64,000 nt of DNA from Paraherbaspirillum soli (lineage in GTDB: Bacteria; Pseudomonadota; Gammaproteobacteria; Burkholderiales; Burkholderiaceae_D): assembly GCF_042654985.1 (NCBI RefSeq), contig NZ_JBHSMT010000009.1:1-64000 (forward strand). The letters run 5' to 3'. A model generated the notes under the pieces. That model made no database searches. It was not told the DNA's origin and saw nothing but the letters and a program-made list of their open reading frames with translations. Below, one piece after another: positions 1 to 9,358 of the stretch. Position numbers and translations under genes: made by a program. The number at the start of each line of letters is the position of its first letter. Position 1 is the first letter of the stretch.

Positions 1-1
1 C

Positions 2-202
2 GAGTTGGTGATCGGCGGCGCCGAGGATGGGCTGGTCGGCCGCACGCCCGGCGCGTTTCATGTGTGGTCGGCGGGGCCGCAGACGTTCGGGCCGATGAGC
101 GTGCCGCAGGCATTTCCGCAGATGCCGCAGGCGGTGTGCAAGGAGTGTCAGAAAGCCGCGAGAGCAGCGCGGGCGGCGACTGGCTCGCCCGCTCTTCGAT
201 AA
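2..202 (+). CDS. VgrG-like T6SS spike protein, C-terminal fragment
   Basis: An open frame enters from the left edge and ends with TAA at 200-202, so only about the last 66 residues are visible. They include a Gly-rich beta-repeat-like stretch and a short tail with the motif MPQAVCKEC. From memory, similar Cys-containing tails close VgrG proteins of the DUF2345 type in Burkholderiales. VgrG trimers form the spike tip of the type VI secretion needle and carry effectors. The call leans on the next gene, a DUF4123 adaptor, which commonly follows vgrG. The N-terminal part lies outside the window, so the family cannot be confirmed here. Confidence 0.55.
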   Translation, partial: ELVIGGAEDGLVGRTPGAFHVWSAGPQTFGPMSVPQAFPQMPQAVCKECQKAARAARAATGSPALR

Positions 203-211
203 CTTCACTTA

Positions 212-1108
212 ATGGAAAATCTCATGTCCATGTATTACGGCGTTGATCCACATCATCCTGATTTAATCGGCCTGATTGAAACCGCTGCCGGCAAGTTGAG
301 CGATGAGCGAGTCAGACCGGATGTGATCGCCATGATCGATGGCTGCTTCGACGATGATCTGGCGCTCAGATTTTGGAAGCACAGCAGGCAATATGAACAG
401 GTGATCGTCCCGCTGTATGCGCACAGCTGCTTGAGCGGACTGGAAGAATGCGCTCCGTTCCTGCTGTATCTGACACGCAGCAATTTGTTGGGGTTTCTCA
501 AGCAAAGTGCAGGCAAGCCGATGCTCAGCATCCTACAAAGCCCACTGTCGCTGGCTGGCTTGCAACGGCACTTCGCGGCATTTTTACAGATCCGCACACC
601 ATCCGACGGCCTCTGCATGCCGCTGCGTTTTGCCGACACGATGTGCAGCGAGAAGGTGTTGGCCATGTTCGACGACGGCCAGCGCGCGGCGTTCTGTTCC
701 GGCTTCTCGGCCTGGCATCTGATCAACCGTGAAGGGACGCTGACCACGATCGCCGGGACTTGCGTGGACCTTGCTTCTTATACGCCGCCGGTGGTTGCTG
801 AGGCGAACGCGATCGACATCACGGATAAGCAATATGCACGGCTGATCGATAGCGGCGAAGCGGAGTACATCCTGTGCAATCTCGATGAAATGGCGCCGCA
901 TATCACTACCGTCCACAAGGCATCCATCTTGTACCGAGTGATTGTTGAATTGCTGGCGGGAATGGATAGGCGCGGCATCAAGAACGATTTGGAGCGACGA
1001 AATTTAATACGAGGCGCATTGCAGATGCCAGATAAGTTTGAGGTATTGGCGCTATTGGACGCGGCACAAAAACACGGTGTCGAAGCTGCACTACAACGTT
1101 TCGCATGA
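212..1108 (+). CDS. DUF4123 domain T6SS effector adaptor
   Basis: This 298-residue protein has no signal peptide or membrane segment. Its N-terminal half matches my memory of the DUF4123 fold (Tap/TEC adaptors), with the typical aromatic and acidic pattern around residues 30-150. DUF4123 adaptors hold a specific effector on the VgrG tip in the cytoplasm before firing and are usually encoded between vgrG and the effector gene. That is the order here. It begins 9 bases after the VgrG fragment ends, so the genes are probably co-transcribed. A second Met at codon 5 or 7 could also be the start. Confidence 0.75.
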   Translation: MENLMSMYYGVDPHHPDLIGLIETAAGKLSDERVRPDVIAMIDGCFDDDLALRFWKHSRQYEQVIVPLYAHSCLSGLEECAPFLLYLTRSNLLGFLKQSAGKPMLSILQSPLSLAGLQRHFAAFLQIRTPSDGLCMPLRFADTMCSEKVLAMFDDGQRAAFCSGFSAWHLINREGTLTTIAGTCVDLASYTPPVVAEANAIDITDKQYARLIDSGEAEYILCNLDEMAPHITTVHKASILYRVIVELLAGMDRRGIKNDLERRNLIRGALQMPDKFEVLALLDAAQKHGVEAALQRFA

Positions 1109-1134
1109 TGACTACATTCACCATGGAGGACTCA

Positions 1135-1614
1135 ATGATGAAAACGCATCACATCTTATTACTTGCCGCAACAGTTGCGCTCAGTGCTTGTGCCGGCAAG
1201 CCACCGACCACGACACCAGTACCGTCAACGCTGGTCAGACTTCCGATGACACCGGTGGCAATTGGGTGTGCCTACCATGAAGGCACGTCTTATATCTATT
1301 CCTTTTATGTGCAAGAGCCATACAGCCAGCTGATGCTGGGAGGTACCTCTTGCGGCGGCATTAATGCGGCTGGTTACATACTCCCAATCCAATGGCAACC
1401 CGGCATGAAGGTCAAGGTGCGCTGGAAACCAAATGCACGCGACTGGATAGAAAAAACGACGACGATCAGGCGGTACGACGAGGCTGGAGATCTATTTGTT
1501 CATTTCTTTGCAAATGATGAAGTGCGAGTGGTTTCGTCTGCTCGATATTCCCCCCAAAGCCCGATGCATCCGATTCCCAAAAGCGTCACGATAGCCCCGC
1601 CGGAGGAAGAATAA
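1135..1614 (+). CDS. DUF3304-type lipoprotein, probable immunity protein
   Basis: The start at 1135 is chosen because GGAGGA sits at 1125-1130 and the protein then opens with a classic lipoprotein signal: Met-Met-Lys, a hydrophobic stretch and the lipobox LSAC. A longer frame from 1105 would bury this signal. The mature part is about 140 residues and contains the pattern GYxLPxxWQPGMKVKVRW, which I associate with DUF3304. Such lipoproteins are often encoded beside DUF2235 phospholipase effectors. A periplasmic lipoprotein placed directly before a lipase effector fits an immunity role. That role is inferred from context only. Confidence 0.7.
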   Translation: MMKTHHILLLAATVALSACAGKPPTTTPVPSTLVRLPMTPVAIGCAYHEGTSYIYSFYVQEPYSQLMLGGTSCGGINAAGYILPIQWQPGMKVKVRWKPNARDWIEKTTTIRRYDEAGDLFVHFFANDEVRVVSSARYSPQSPMHPIPKSVTIAPPEEE

Positions 1615-3669
1615 ATGAGCCTACCTATCCAATCCGCACCACTGATTGTTCGTGGCCGCGCTGAAGATGTGATGGCATTAAATTTTGCAGAGACATGTGC
1701 TATCGACGGCATGAATGGTGAATCGTTCAGGACTGCGCATCTGTTGTGCCAGTGCTTTGTCAAGATAGGTTTGTTTTTCGACGGCACCAACAACAATCGC
1801 ATCCGTGATGAACCATTGAAGTGCCATACGAATATCGTCAAATTATTCAACGCGCATAAGGATGTTGAAGAAAAGGGTCAGTTGCAGCGGCCACACCATT
1901 ACAAAATCTACATTCCTGGCCTGGGCACGCGCTTCCCGGAAAACCGGGAATGGCGCGAAAGCCAGGAAGGCAAAGCATTTGGTAAAGGCGGGCAAGCGCG
2001 CATTTTATTTGCGCTACTTCAGGTCTATAACGCGGTGTATCAATCGTTTAATGATGGTAAGTCTATGTTCAGCCGTCAGGAAATCACCGCCAAACTTCAA
2101 CAATACGCGCAAGACGTCGACACTGGCGACCCGCTGCGTGATGCGCACGATCCGCGGCCCGACCGCCGCAGCTGGTTCAAGCCGCTCAGCGACAAACTCG
2201 ACGAACGCTTGCGTAAGGTACGCGGAGAGCGGCAACGGCCACACATTCCAAAAATTACGCTGAATGTGTTCGGCTTTTCGCGCGGCGCGGTCGAAGCACG
2301 CGCATTCTGCTACTGGTTTGCCGACCTCCTCAAAAAAGACGGCACCTTTGCCAGCATGCCGGCCGAGATCAGCTTCCTCGGCCTGTTCGACAGCGTGGCG
2401 ACGGTCGGTCCATCCAACTCGGTGGCAGAAAGCACGCCGATCTTTTGGGCCGACGGCCACTTTGCCTGGGCCAAGGAAATCCTTCAACCGTTGCCCGATT
2501 GCGTCAAGCACACCGTGCATTACATCGCCGCCCACGAACAGCGCCGCAACTTTCCAGTCACCCGAGTCAAGCAAGGTGCTGGCGGCAAAGTGCTGGAGTA
2601 TCTGTACCCCGGCGTGCATTCCGATGTCGGCGGCGGCTATGCGCCTGGCGAACAGGGAAAATCGCCAAGTATGGACACGCTGCTGTCGCAAATCCCGCTT
2701 CTGCACATGCACCATGCGGCCACTGTCGCCGGTGTACCGTTGGCCGCGTATTGCGTGATGCCGTCCGATTTGAAAGAGGATTACGAGATTTCGCCCGAAC
2801 TGAGCGCGGCCTGGAACGCTTACATGAAAGCGGGGGAGTTCAAGGGCGATGATTTCCGTTCTTTGATGAAGCAACACATGCGGCTGTTTTACAGCTACCG
2901 GCACGCCTTCCTGAATGGTTTCCATTATTTGCATTTCTACGCTGAGGGCTGCAACGCCCAGGAAAAAGAAGACCTGGGCAGCTACAACGAAGCCCTGAAA
3001 AGCGACCTGGCCATCCTGCGCAGACGCGCAACCCTGATGCAGTCTCGGTCCCCTACCGTGAGCCGTATCGAGTATCCGTTGGAGCGGAAAATAGTCGAGC
3101 GCGCAAATCATTGGCAACTCCAGGGCTATCTAGGCGATGTGCGGCCCAGCACGGAAGAGCTGTGGGCGCTGGAACAGTTCAAGGAGCCGCCCGACCCGCA
3201 GAATGCGCCGTACATGGCGTTGCTGGCGGACCAGGTGCACGACTCGCTGGCGGGGTTTTACCTGGCTGGTTATAGCTCGGCCGAAGAAAAGGCCGAGGCG
3301 CTGCTGGCGATGGCGCGAGAGCATGACAAAACCCGCAAAGAACCGAGCGCACGGTACGACAAACAGGTGTGGGACAACTATCAAGAAGCGCTCAAAAACG
3401 ACTCCGCACTGGCGGCGATGATGCAGAGCCGGATCGCCAAATACAAGGAGGCGGAAAACGCCCCCGGCTATCGCTTGGAGCAAATCAATGCGCTGGAAAA
3501 CGCGCACCAGCAGACCCCGTTCAGCCAGCAGGAACAAGACAAGTTGACGCCGCTGTTCCCGACCCAAACCGATGCCGACGCGGCCGACCTCGGCCATTGG
3601 GCGGTCCGGACACAGAGCGACAAGCGGCGCGAGGGCAGCGGTTATTTGCGGCAGCGGGTGGTGTTTTAA
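1615..3669 (+). CDS. DUF2235 T6SS phospholipase effector (Tle1-like)
   Basis: This 684-residue protein starts directly after the lipoprotein stop codon. Its N-terminal domain opens with KIGLFFDGTNNN, a DUF2235 hallmark, and carries the nucleophile elbow GFSRGA with Ser near residue 222. Further conserved blocks are LFDSVATVG and the Asp-containing SDVGGGY. Tle1-type effectors are GxSxG phospholipases delivered by the type VI system into the periplasm of rival cells, where they cut membrane phospholipids. The C-terminal third is charged and helical and may bind VgrG or the adaptor. There is no signal peptide, as expected for a T6SS cargo. Confidence 0.85.
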   Translation: MSLPIQSAPLIVRGRAEDVMALNFAETCAIDGMNGESFRTAHLLCQCFVKIGLFFDGTNNNRIRDEPLKCHTNIVKLFNAHKDVEEKGQLQRPHHYKIYIPGLGTRFPENREWRESQEGKAFGKGGQARILFALLQVYNAVYQSFNDGKSMFSRQEITAKLQQYAQDVDTGDPLRDAHDPRPDRRSWFKPLSDKLDERLRKVRGERQRPHIPKITLNVFGFSRGAVEARAFCYWFADLLKKDGTFASMPAEISFLGLFDSVATVGPSNSVAESTPIFWADGHFAWAKEILQPLPDCVKHTVHYIAAHEQRRNFPVTRVKQGAGGKVLEYLYPGVHSDVGGGYAPGEQGKSPSMDTLLSQIPLLHMHHAATVAGVPLAAYCVMPSDLKEDYEISPELSAAWNAYMKAGEFKGDDFRSLMKQHMRLFYSYRHAFLNGFHYLHFYAEGCNAQEKEDLGSYNEALKSDLAILRRRATLMQSRSPTVSRIEYPLERKIVERANHWQLQGYLGDVRPSTEELWALEQFKEPPDPQNAPYMALLADQVHDSLAGFYLAGYSSAEEKAEALLAMAREHDKTRKEPSARYDKQVWDNYQEALKNDSALAAMMQSRIAKYKEAENAPGYRLEQINALENAHQQTPFSQQEQDKLTPLFPTQTDADAADLGHWAVRTQSDKRREGSGYLRQRVVF

Positions 3670-3677
3670 ACCCGGCA

Positions 3678-4595
3678 TCAACCCCGCTGCGACAGCGCCT
3701 CGAAACCCGGCAACTGTGGAATCCGCTCCGTCATGAATTGCATGAAAAGCGTCGCCCGCAGCGATTGATAACGGCGCGACGGATACAGCAGCGATGCTTC
3801 CTGGCCGGGGCCGCTCCAGTCGGGCAGGATCCGTCGCAATTGTCCTGTTTCAATCAAGTCATGCACCAGCCAGGATGGGCATAATCCCAGGCCGGCTCCC
3901 AGTACGAAACTCTCGCGCATCGCCAGCGAACTATTCACCTGATAGCGGTGCTGGGGAGCGATACGGATGATGCCGCCGGGGCCGCTCAGTTCGGTCACTT
4001 CGCCATTGGCCGGACGCGCAAAGCCGATATAGCGATGGGCTGCCAGATTCGCCGGATGCCGAATCTCGGGGTGGCGTTGCAGGTAGCTCGGGGCGGCCAC
4101 CAGGTAGCGTTGCGAACTCGCGATCTTGCGGGCGATGACGTTGGGCGGCAGCGCGCCGGCCAGGCGCAGCGCGACATCGACGCCATCCTCGACCAGATCG
4201 ACAAAGCGGTCGTTCAATATCAGTTCCACTTCGATCTCCGGATACAGTTCCAGGAACTCCAGCACCAGCGCGTTCAGCCGCAACTGGCCGAGACCGAGCG
4301 GGGCATTGACGCGCAACAAGCCGGCCGGTTTTTCGGTCAGGCCGCGGGCATCGCTGACGGCTTGCTGGAACTCCTCCAGCACGCGGATGGCGCGCTCGTA
4401 GAAACGCCTGCCTTGCTCGGTGGGCGTCAGGCTGGTGGTGCTGCGCTCCAGCAAGCGCACCCCGAGTTCCTTTTCCAACGCGGCGATGGTTTTGCTGACT
4501 GTAGGCTGTGTGCTCTGCTGCTCGCGCGCCACCGCCGACAGGCTGCCAAGTTCGACCGCCCGCACGAAGCTGCTGATTGCTTTGATTTGATCCAT
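3678..4595 (-). CDS. LysR-family transcriptional regulator
   Basis: The 305-residue protein has an N-terminal winged helix-turn-helix (about residues 1-60, with SLSAVAREQQSTQPTVSKTIAALE) and a C-terminal substrate-binding domain of the CrgA/DmlR-like subgroup. It stands convergent to the phospholipase gene and divergent from the SGNH hydrolase gene, so the hydrolase is a plausible target. A mobile repeat now occupies most of the intergenic region between them. The effector molecule is unknown. Confidence 0.9.
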   Translation of the reverse strand: MDQIKAISSFVRAVELGSLSAVAREQQSTQPTVSKTIAALEKELGVRLLERSTTSLTPTEQGRRFYERAIRVLEEFQQAVSDARGLTEKPAGLLRVNAPLGLGQLRLNALVLEFLELYPEIEVELILNDRFVDLVEDGVDVALRLAGALPPNVIARKIASSQRYLVAAPSYLQRHPEIRHPANLAAHRYIGFARPANGEVTELSGPGGIIRIAPQHRYQVNSSLAMRESFVLGAGLGLCPSWLVHDLIETGQLRRILPDWSGPGQEASLLYPSRRYQSLRATLFMQFMTERIPQLPGFEALSQRG

Positions 4596-4674
4596 ATCAT
4601 TCCTATTTGGAATAAGTTATATGCAATTATCGTCTCTACCATGCGTGTTGGGAATGGATTATCTTTCACATATC

Positions 4675-4795
4675 GGGCACCTCGAAAAACCTACTGCGCG
4701 GCCCAATCTCGGGGCTGTGATGCTCGCCGTACCTCCGTACGACTGCGCTTCTCGCCCCGACCTTGGGTCGCTCGCTACGGTTTTTCGAGGTGCCC
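4675..4795 (+). repeat. MITE-like element, copy A
   Basis: A 121-bp element bounded by perfect 17-bp terminal inverted repeats, GGGCACCTCGAAAAACC at 4675-4691 and its complement at 4779-4795. The flanking tetramers are TATC and TGTC, three of four matching. It contains no plausible gene. It lies between the divergent LysR and SGNH hydrolase genes, 33 bp before the hydrolase start, so any promoter for the hydrolase is inside or upstream of it. Confidence 0.9.
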
Positions 4796-4828
4796 TGTCA
4801 AATCCTCGATCAATTAACGGAGCTTCCT

Positions 4829-6097
4829 ATGAAATTTCAAAAAACCGCAGCCACGCTGACTCTGCTGGCTATGTTGACGGCGCCGGCCATGGCATCGCAG
4901 GTCGCCGACGCCGCCAGCGCGCCGCATCAATGGGTAGGCAGCTGGAGCGCCAGCCCGCAGCCGGTCTGGGGTCCGGACTTTGTGCTGCCGACCAATATCC
5001 CGGCCACGCTGTCGAACCAGACCGTGCGTCAGATCGCCAAAGTCAGCCTGGGCGGCAAGCGCGCCAGGGTGGTGCTGTCCAATGAATACGGCGCAACGCC
5101 GCTGGTGATCGGCGCGGCGCATATTGCGCTGGCCGGCAGCGGTTCTGACATCGCGGCCGGCTCGGATCGGGTGCTCACCTTCAACGGCCGCAGCGCGGTA
5201 ACGATTGCGCCCGGTGCGCCGGTGGTCAGCGATCCGGTCGATCTTGAGATTGCACCGCTCGCTACGGTCGCGGTCAGCATGTTTTTGCCGCAGACCACTG
5301 CATTGAGCACCTTCCACTGGGACGGCAAGCAGACCGCTTACATCACGCCGGGCAATCGGGTGGATGCGACGTCGATCAAGACCGAGCAGACGCTGGAGGC
5401 ACGCCTGTTCCTGAGCACGATCCTGGTTGAGGCGGCGCCCACGTCGCGGGTGGTGGCGACCTTCGGCGATTCGATTACCGACGGCGCGGCTTCCACCTCG
5501 AACCGCAATCAGCGCTGGCCCGACCTGCTGGCGCAGCGGCTGGCCAAGCAACAGGTCGCGGTGCTCAATGCCGGCATCTCGGGCGCCAAAGTCCTGAGCG
5601 ACAAGATGGGCGTCAACGCCCTGGCGCGGTTCGATCGCGACGTGCTGAATCAGCCCAATCTCGACACCGTGATCCTGATGATGGGCATCAATGACATCAG
5701 CTGGCCCGGCAGCAGCCTGGCGCCGCACGATCCGGCCTTGTCGGCGGAGCAATTGATCGCCGGTTATCGGCAGTTGATAGCGCGCGCGCATCTGCGCAAA
5801 GTGCGCATCGTCGGCGCCACGCTGACCCCGTTTGAAGGCGCGCTGCAGGGCAGCGAGATCAACGGTTACTACAGCGCCGGCAAAGAGCAGCTGCGGCAAG
5901 CGGTCAATCATTGGATACGCAGCAGCGGCGAGTTCGATGCGGTGGCCGACTTCGACGCCGCGCTGAGGGATCCCAAGCACCCGACGCGGTTCTTGCCGGC
6001 ATTCGATTCAGGCGATCATCTGCATCCGGGCGATAGCGGGTACCAGGCGATGGCGGATGCGATTGATTTGAAAGTGTTAATAGGTCATGCCGATTGA
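4829..6097 (+). CDS. Secreted SGNH/GDSL-family hydrolase
   Basis: The start at 4829 is preceded by ACGGAG and gives a Sec signal peptide with cleavage near AMASQ. The 422-residue protein has the SGNH block FGDSITDG (nucleophile Ser near residue 215), a second block with NAGISGAKV, the MGINDIS block with catalytic Asn, and a C-terminal DHLHPGDSGY carrying the Asp and His. The family comprises esterases, lipases and carbohydrate acetylesterases acting outside the cytoplasm. The substrate cannot be read from the sequence. An N-terminal beta-sandwich-like region (residues 30-190) precedes the catalytic domain, as in many secreted plant-polymer esterases. Confidence 0.88.
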   Translation: MKFQKTAATLTLLAMLTAPAMASQVADAASAPHQWVGSWSASPQPVWGPDFVLPTNIPATLSNQTVRQIAKVSLGGKRARVVLSNEYGATPLVIGAAHIALAGSGSDIAAGSDRVLTFNGRSAVTIAPGAPVVSDPVDLEIAPLATVAVSMFLPQTTALSTFHWDGKQTAYITPGNRVDATSIKTEQTLEARLFLSTILVEAAPTSRVVATFGDSITDGAASTSNRNQRWPDLLAQRLAKQQVAVLNAGISGAKVLSDKMGVNALARFDRDVLNQPNLDTVILMMGINDISWPGSSLAPHDPALSAEQLIAGYRQLIARAHLRKVRIVGATLTPFEGALQGSEINGYYSAGKEQLRQAVNHWIRSSGEFDAVADFDAALRDPKHPTRFLPAFDSGDHLHPGDSGYQAMADAIDLKVLIGHAD

Positions 6098-6128
6098 AGT
6101 AGGGATTCGCCTCTAATCAGTGGTGAAA

Positions 6129-6160
6129 CCGCCCGATTTCAGCAATCGGGCGGCGTTTTT
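6129..6160 (+). terminator. Rho-independent terminator after SGNH hydrolase
   Basis: The arms CCGCCCGATT (6129-6138) and AATCGGGCGG (6144-6153) form a 10-bp stem with a 5-nt loop. TTTTT follows at 6156-6160. Confidence 0.85.
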
Positions 6161-6221
6161 CAGGTAAATTCGCGGCCTATAACTGACTTTCAATAACGCA
6201 ACGGCCTCCGATAAAAATCCC

Positions 6222-8297
6222 ATGTCCCATCCTGTCTACCCGCACCTGCTCGCACCGCTCGACCTCGGTTTCACCACTTTGAAAAATCGGGTGGTGATGG
6301 GTTCGATGCACACCGGTCTGGAAGACCGCTTCTACAACTATGCCAAGCTGGCCGAGTATTTCCGGGCTCGCGCCAAGGGCGGGGTGGGGCTGATAGTGAC
6401 CGGCGGCATTTCGCCCAACCGCCAGGGCTGGCTGTTGCCGTTCGGCGGCACCATGAACAGCGTCGGCGACATCCGCAATCACCGGCGGCTGACCGACGCC
6501 GTGCACGAAGAAGACGGCAAGATCGTGATGCAGATCCTGCATTCGGGGCGCTACGGTTATCACCCGTTCGTGGTGTCGGCCTCGGCCATCAAATCGCCGA
6601 TCTCTTTATTCAAACCGCGCGCGTTGACCGAACGTGGCATCCAGTCCAGCATCGCCGCCTATGTGCGCAGCGCCACGCTGGCCCAGCGTGCCGGTTACGA
6701 CGGCGTCGAAATCATGGGCAGCGAAGGTTATCTGCTGAACCAGTTCCTGTCGCCGCGCACCAACCGCCGCCAGGACCGCTGGGGCGGCAGCCTCGAGAAC
6801 CGGATGCGGCTGGCGCTGGAAGTGGTGCGGCGCACCCGGCAGGCGGTCGGCGAGCGTTTCATCATCATGTATCGGCTGTCGGTGCTGGACCTGGTGGAAG
6901 GCGGCAATACCGGCGCCGAAGTGGTGGCGGTGGCGCAGGCGCTGCAACAGGCCGGCGTGACACTGATCAATACCGGCATCGGCTGGCACGAGGCGCGGGT
7001 GCCGACCATCGTCACCTCGGTGCCGCGCGGCGCGTTCCGCGAAGCGACGGCCCGTCTCAAGGCGGCCGTCAGCGTGCCGGTGATCGCCTCCAACCGCATC
7101 AATATGCCGGACGTGGCTGAACAGATCCTGGCTGCCGGCGACGCCGACATGGTGTCGATGGCGCGGCCGTTCCTGGCCGATCCCGACTTCGTGTTGAAGG
7201 CGCAGCAGAATCGCGCCGATGAAATCAATACCTGCATCGGTTGCAACCAGGCCTGTCTCGACCACACTTTCCAGAACAAGCGCGCCAGTTGCCTGGTCAA
7301 TCCGCAAGCCTGCCATGAAACCGAACTGGTCTATCGCCGCACGCCTAAGGTGCGCCGGGTGGCGGTGATCGGCGCCGGACCGGCCGGGCTGTCGGCCGCC
7401 AGCGTCGCCGCCGAGCGCGGCCATCAGGTCACGCTGTTCGAAGCGGCGGCGCAGATCGGCGGCCAGTTCAACGTCGCCAAACGGATTCCGGGCAAGGAAG
7501 AATTCAACGAAACCATTCGCTATTTCCACCACCGTCTGCAGCGCAACGGCGTCGAGCTCAAGCTCAATCAGCGCGTCACGCAAGGGCAGCTGGAAGCGCT
7601 CGGCTTCGACGATGTGATCGTGGCGACCGGGGTGCTGCCGCGCAATCCGCGCATCCCCGGCATCGAGCATCCGATGGTGCTGTCCTACCTGGATGTGTTG
7701 CAAGGCAAGGTCGCGGTCGGCAAGCGGGTGGCGGTGATCGGTGCCGGCGGCATCGGTTTCGACCTGTGCGAATTCCTGCTGCACGATCCGCAAGTGCCGT
7801 TGCCGCTGCCGATCGCGCACTGGATGGATGAGTGGGGCGTCGATCCGCTGGCGGCAGAAGCCGGCGGCTTGCGTCCTGCGGCAGCGGTCGCGCCGCTGCG
7901 CGAAATCCATCTGTTGCAGCGCAAGCAGAGCAAAGTCGGCGCCGGTCTCGGTAAAACTTCGGGCTGGGTGCATCGCAGCGTGATGCAGCGCAACGGCGTG
8001 CAGATGCTGGCCGGAGTCGACTATCAACGGATCGACGACCAAGGCTTGCACATCACCGTAGGCGGAGAAGCGCGCTTGCTGGCGGTGGATAACGTGGTGA
8101 TCTGCGCCGGTCAGGAATCGCTGCATGAACTGGTCCCGGCCGCCGCCATCGCGCCCGCCAAACCCGGCCAGCCGCTCAAAACGCAAAACAACGGCGCCGG
8201 CGTTCGCTATCACCTGATAGGTGGGGCTTCGCTGGCCAGCGAACTGGACGCCAAGCGGGCGATACGCGAAGGGGCGGAGCTGGCCGCAGCCTTATAG
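6222..8297 (+). CDS. fadH: 2,4-dienoyl-CoA reductase, NADPH-dependent (FadH)
   Basis: At 691 residues this is the usual size for the family. The N-terminal half is an Old Yellow Enzyme FMN barrel (about residues 5-330) with SEGYLLNQFLSPRTNRR. An iron-sulfur cluster motif with four Cys follows around residues 337-357 (CxGCxxxC and a later C). The C-terminal half has the FAD/NAD(P) dinucleotide fold beginning VAVIGAGPAGL. FadH reduces 2,4-dienoyl-CoA formed when polyunsaturated fatty acids are degraded by beta-oxidation. It is encoded alone, convergent with a LysR gene. Related OYE-type oxidoreductases share this architecture, so the substrate is slightly less sure than the fold. Confidence 0.85.
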   Translation: MSHPVYPHLLAPLDLGFTTLKNRVVMGSMHTGLEDRFYNYAKLAEYFRARAKGGVGLIVTGGISPNRQGWLLPFGGTMNSVGDIRNHRRLTDAVHEEDGKIVMQILHSGRYGYHPFVVSASAIKSPISLFKPRALTERGIQSSIAAYVRSATLAQRAGYDGVEIMGSEGYLLNQFLSPRTNRRQDRWGGSLENRMRLALEVVRRTRQAVGERFIIMYRLSVLDLVEGGNTGAEVVAVAQALQQAGVTLINTGIGWHEARVPTIVTSVPRGAFREATARLKAAVSVPVIASNRINMPDVAEQILAAGDADMVSMARPFLADPDFVLKAQQNRADEINTCIGCNQACLDHTFQNKRASCLVNPQACHETELVYRRTPKVRRVAVIGAGPAGLSAASVAAERGHQVTLFEAAAQIGGQFNVAKRIPGKEEFNETIRYFHHRLQRNGVELKLNQRVTQGQLEALGFDDVIVATGVLPRNPRIPGIEHPMVLSYLDVLQGKVAVGKRVAVIGAGGIGFDLCEFLLHDPQVPLPLPIAHWMDEWGVDPLAAEAGGLRPAAAVAPLREIHLLQRKQSKVGAGLGKTSGWVHRSVMQRNGVQMLAGVDYQRIDDQGLHITVGGEARLLAVDNVVICAGQESLHELVPAAAIAPAKPGQPLKTQNNGAGVRYHLIGGASLASELDAKRAIREGAELAAAL

Positions 8298-8310
8298 TCG
8301 ATAGTCGGCC

Positions 8311-9210
8311 TCAAGCGTAACGGGTCGCCAGCAGCTTTGCGACCCAATCGACAAACGCGCGCACCCGCGGCGACAAGTGCCTGTTATGGGCGTACACGAT
8401 GGAAACCGGCAGCGGCGCCGGTTTGAAGTTCGGCAATACCTCCTCCAGCACGCCGCTTGCCAGCAGCGCTTCCAGCCCAAGGCGCGGCGCCTGGATCAGT
8501 CCCAGTCCGGCCTGGCAGCAGGCCAGATACGCATCCGAACTGTTGACTGAGACGATGCCGGACATCTTCAGGAAGCGCGGCTCGCCGCTGTCGACATATT
8601 CCCAGCCCAGCTCGCGTCCGGTGCGGCTGGAAAAATAATTCACCACCACGTGATTTTGCAAATCGGCCAGGCTTTGCGGGCGTCCGCAGCGATCGAGGTA
8701 GGACTTCGCCGCGCAATTGATTTGCTCCATGCTGCCGATGCGGCGGGCGATCAGGCTGGAGTCGCTGAGCGGCCCGACCCGCACCACGCAATCGACCGCC
8801 TCGCCGACCAGATCGACAAAGCGATCGGTCGCGCTCAGCTTGAGCTGGATGTTGGGATACAGCGCAAAAAAATCCGGCAAGGCTGGAATCACCACCATAT
8901 GCGCCAGCCGCTCTGGCAGGTCGACCCGGATCACGCCGCGCGGGTTCAGGTGGTCGCGCTGGAACAGCGCATCGAGGTCTTCGAACTCCGCCAGCAGCCG
9001 GGTACAGCGATCGAGATAGGTGATACCCTCATCGGTCAGGGTCACCTTGCGGGTGGTCCGATGCAGCAGCCGCACCCCCATGTGTTTTTCCAGCGCCTGC
9101 ACCGCGTTGGTCACGGTGGCCGGCGGCAGGCTGAGCTGCTCGGCCGCTCTGCTGAAGCTGCCCAACTCGGCCACGCGCGAAAAGATTTCCATTGTTTGAA
9201 TGCGATCCAT
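8311..9210 (-). CDS. LysR-family transcriptional regulator
   Basis: A 299-residue LysR protein: winged helix-turn-helix at residues 1-60 (SFSRAAEQLSLPPATVTNAVQALE) and a CrgA-like effector domain. It is divergent from the aldo/keto reductase gene that starts 148 bp away. LysR regulators commonly control the adjacent divergent gene, so the reductase is the likely target. No inducer can be suggested. Confidence 0.9.
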   Translation of the reverse strand: MDRIQTMEIFSRVAELGSFSRAAEQLSLPPATVTNAVQALEKHMGVRLLHRTTRKVTLTDEGITYLDRCTRLLAEFEDLDALFQRDHLNPRGVIRVDLPERLAHMVVIPALPDFFALYPNIQLKLSATDRFVDLVGEAVDCVVRVGPLSDSSLIARRIGSMEQINCAAKSYLDRCGRPQSLADLQNHVVVNYFSSRTGRELGWEYVDSGEPRFLKMSGIVSVNSSDAYLACCQAGLGLIQAPRLGLEALLASGVLEEVLPNFKPAPLPVSIVYAHNRHLSPRVRAFVDWVAKLLATRYA

Positions 9211-9358
9211 GGCCTGCTCGATTGTTAGTTGATTTCGAATAAAGAAATCATTTTAAGGCCATTTATTAAGCAGTGGCGGCGGACAATAATGCTTCCGAAG
9301 CGATTGGTTTTAATGCTGCTTTCCGCAGCTATCGAATCCCTTTCTCATAAGGATAGTC

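Noticed and set aside
6606..8213. 535-codon minus-strand frame opposite fadH
   Set aside because: Shadow frame, Arg/Gln/His-rich, no recognisable domain.
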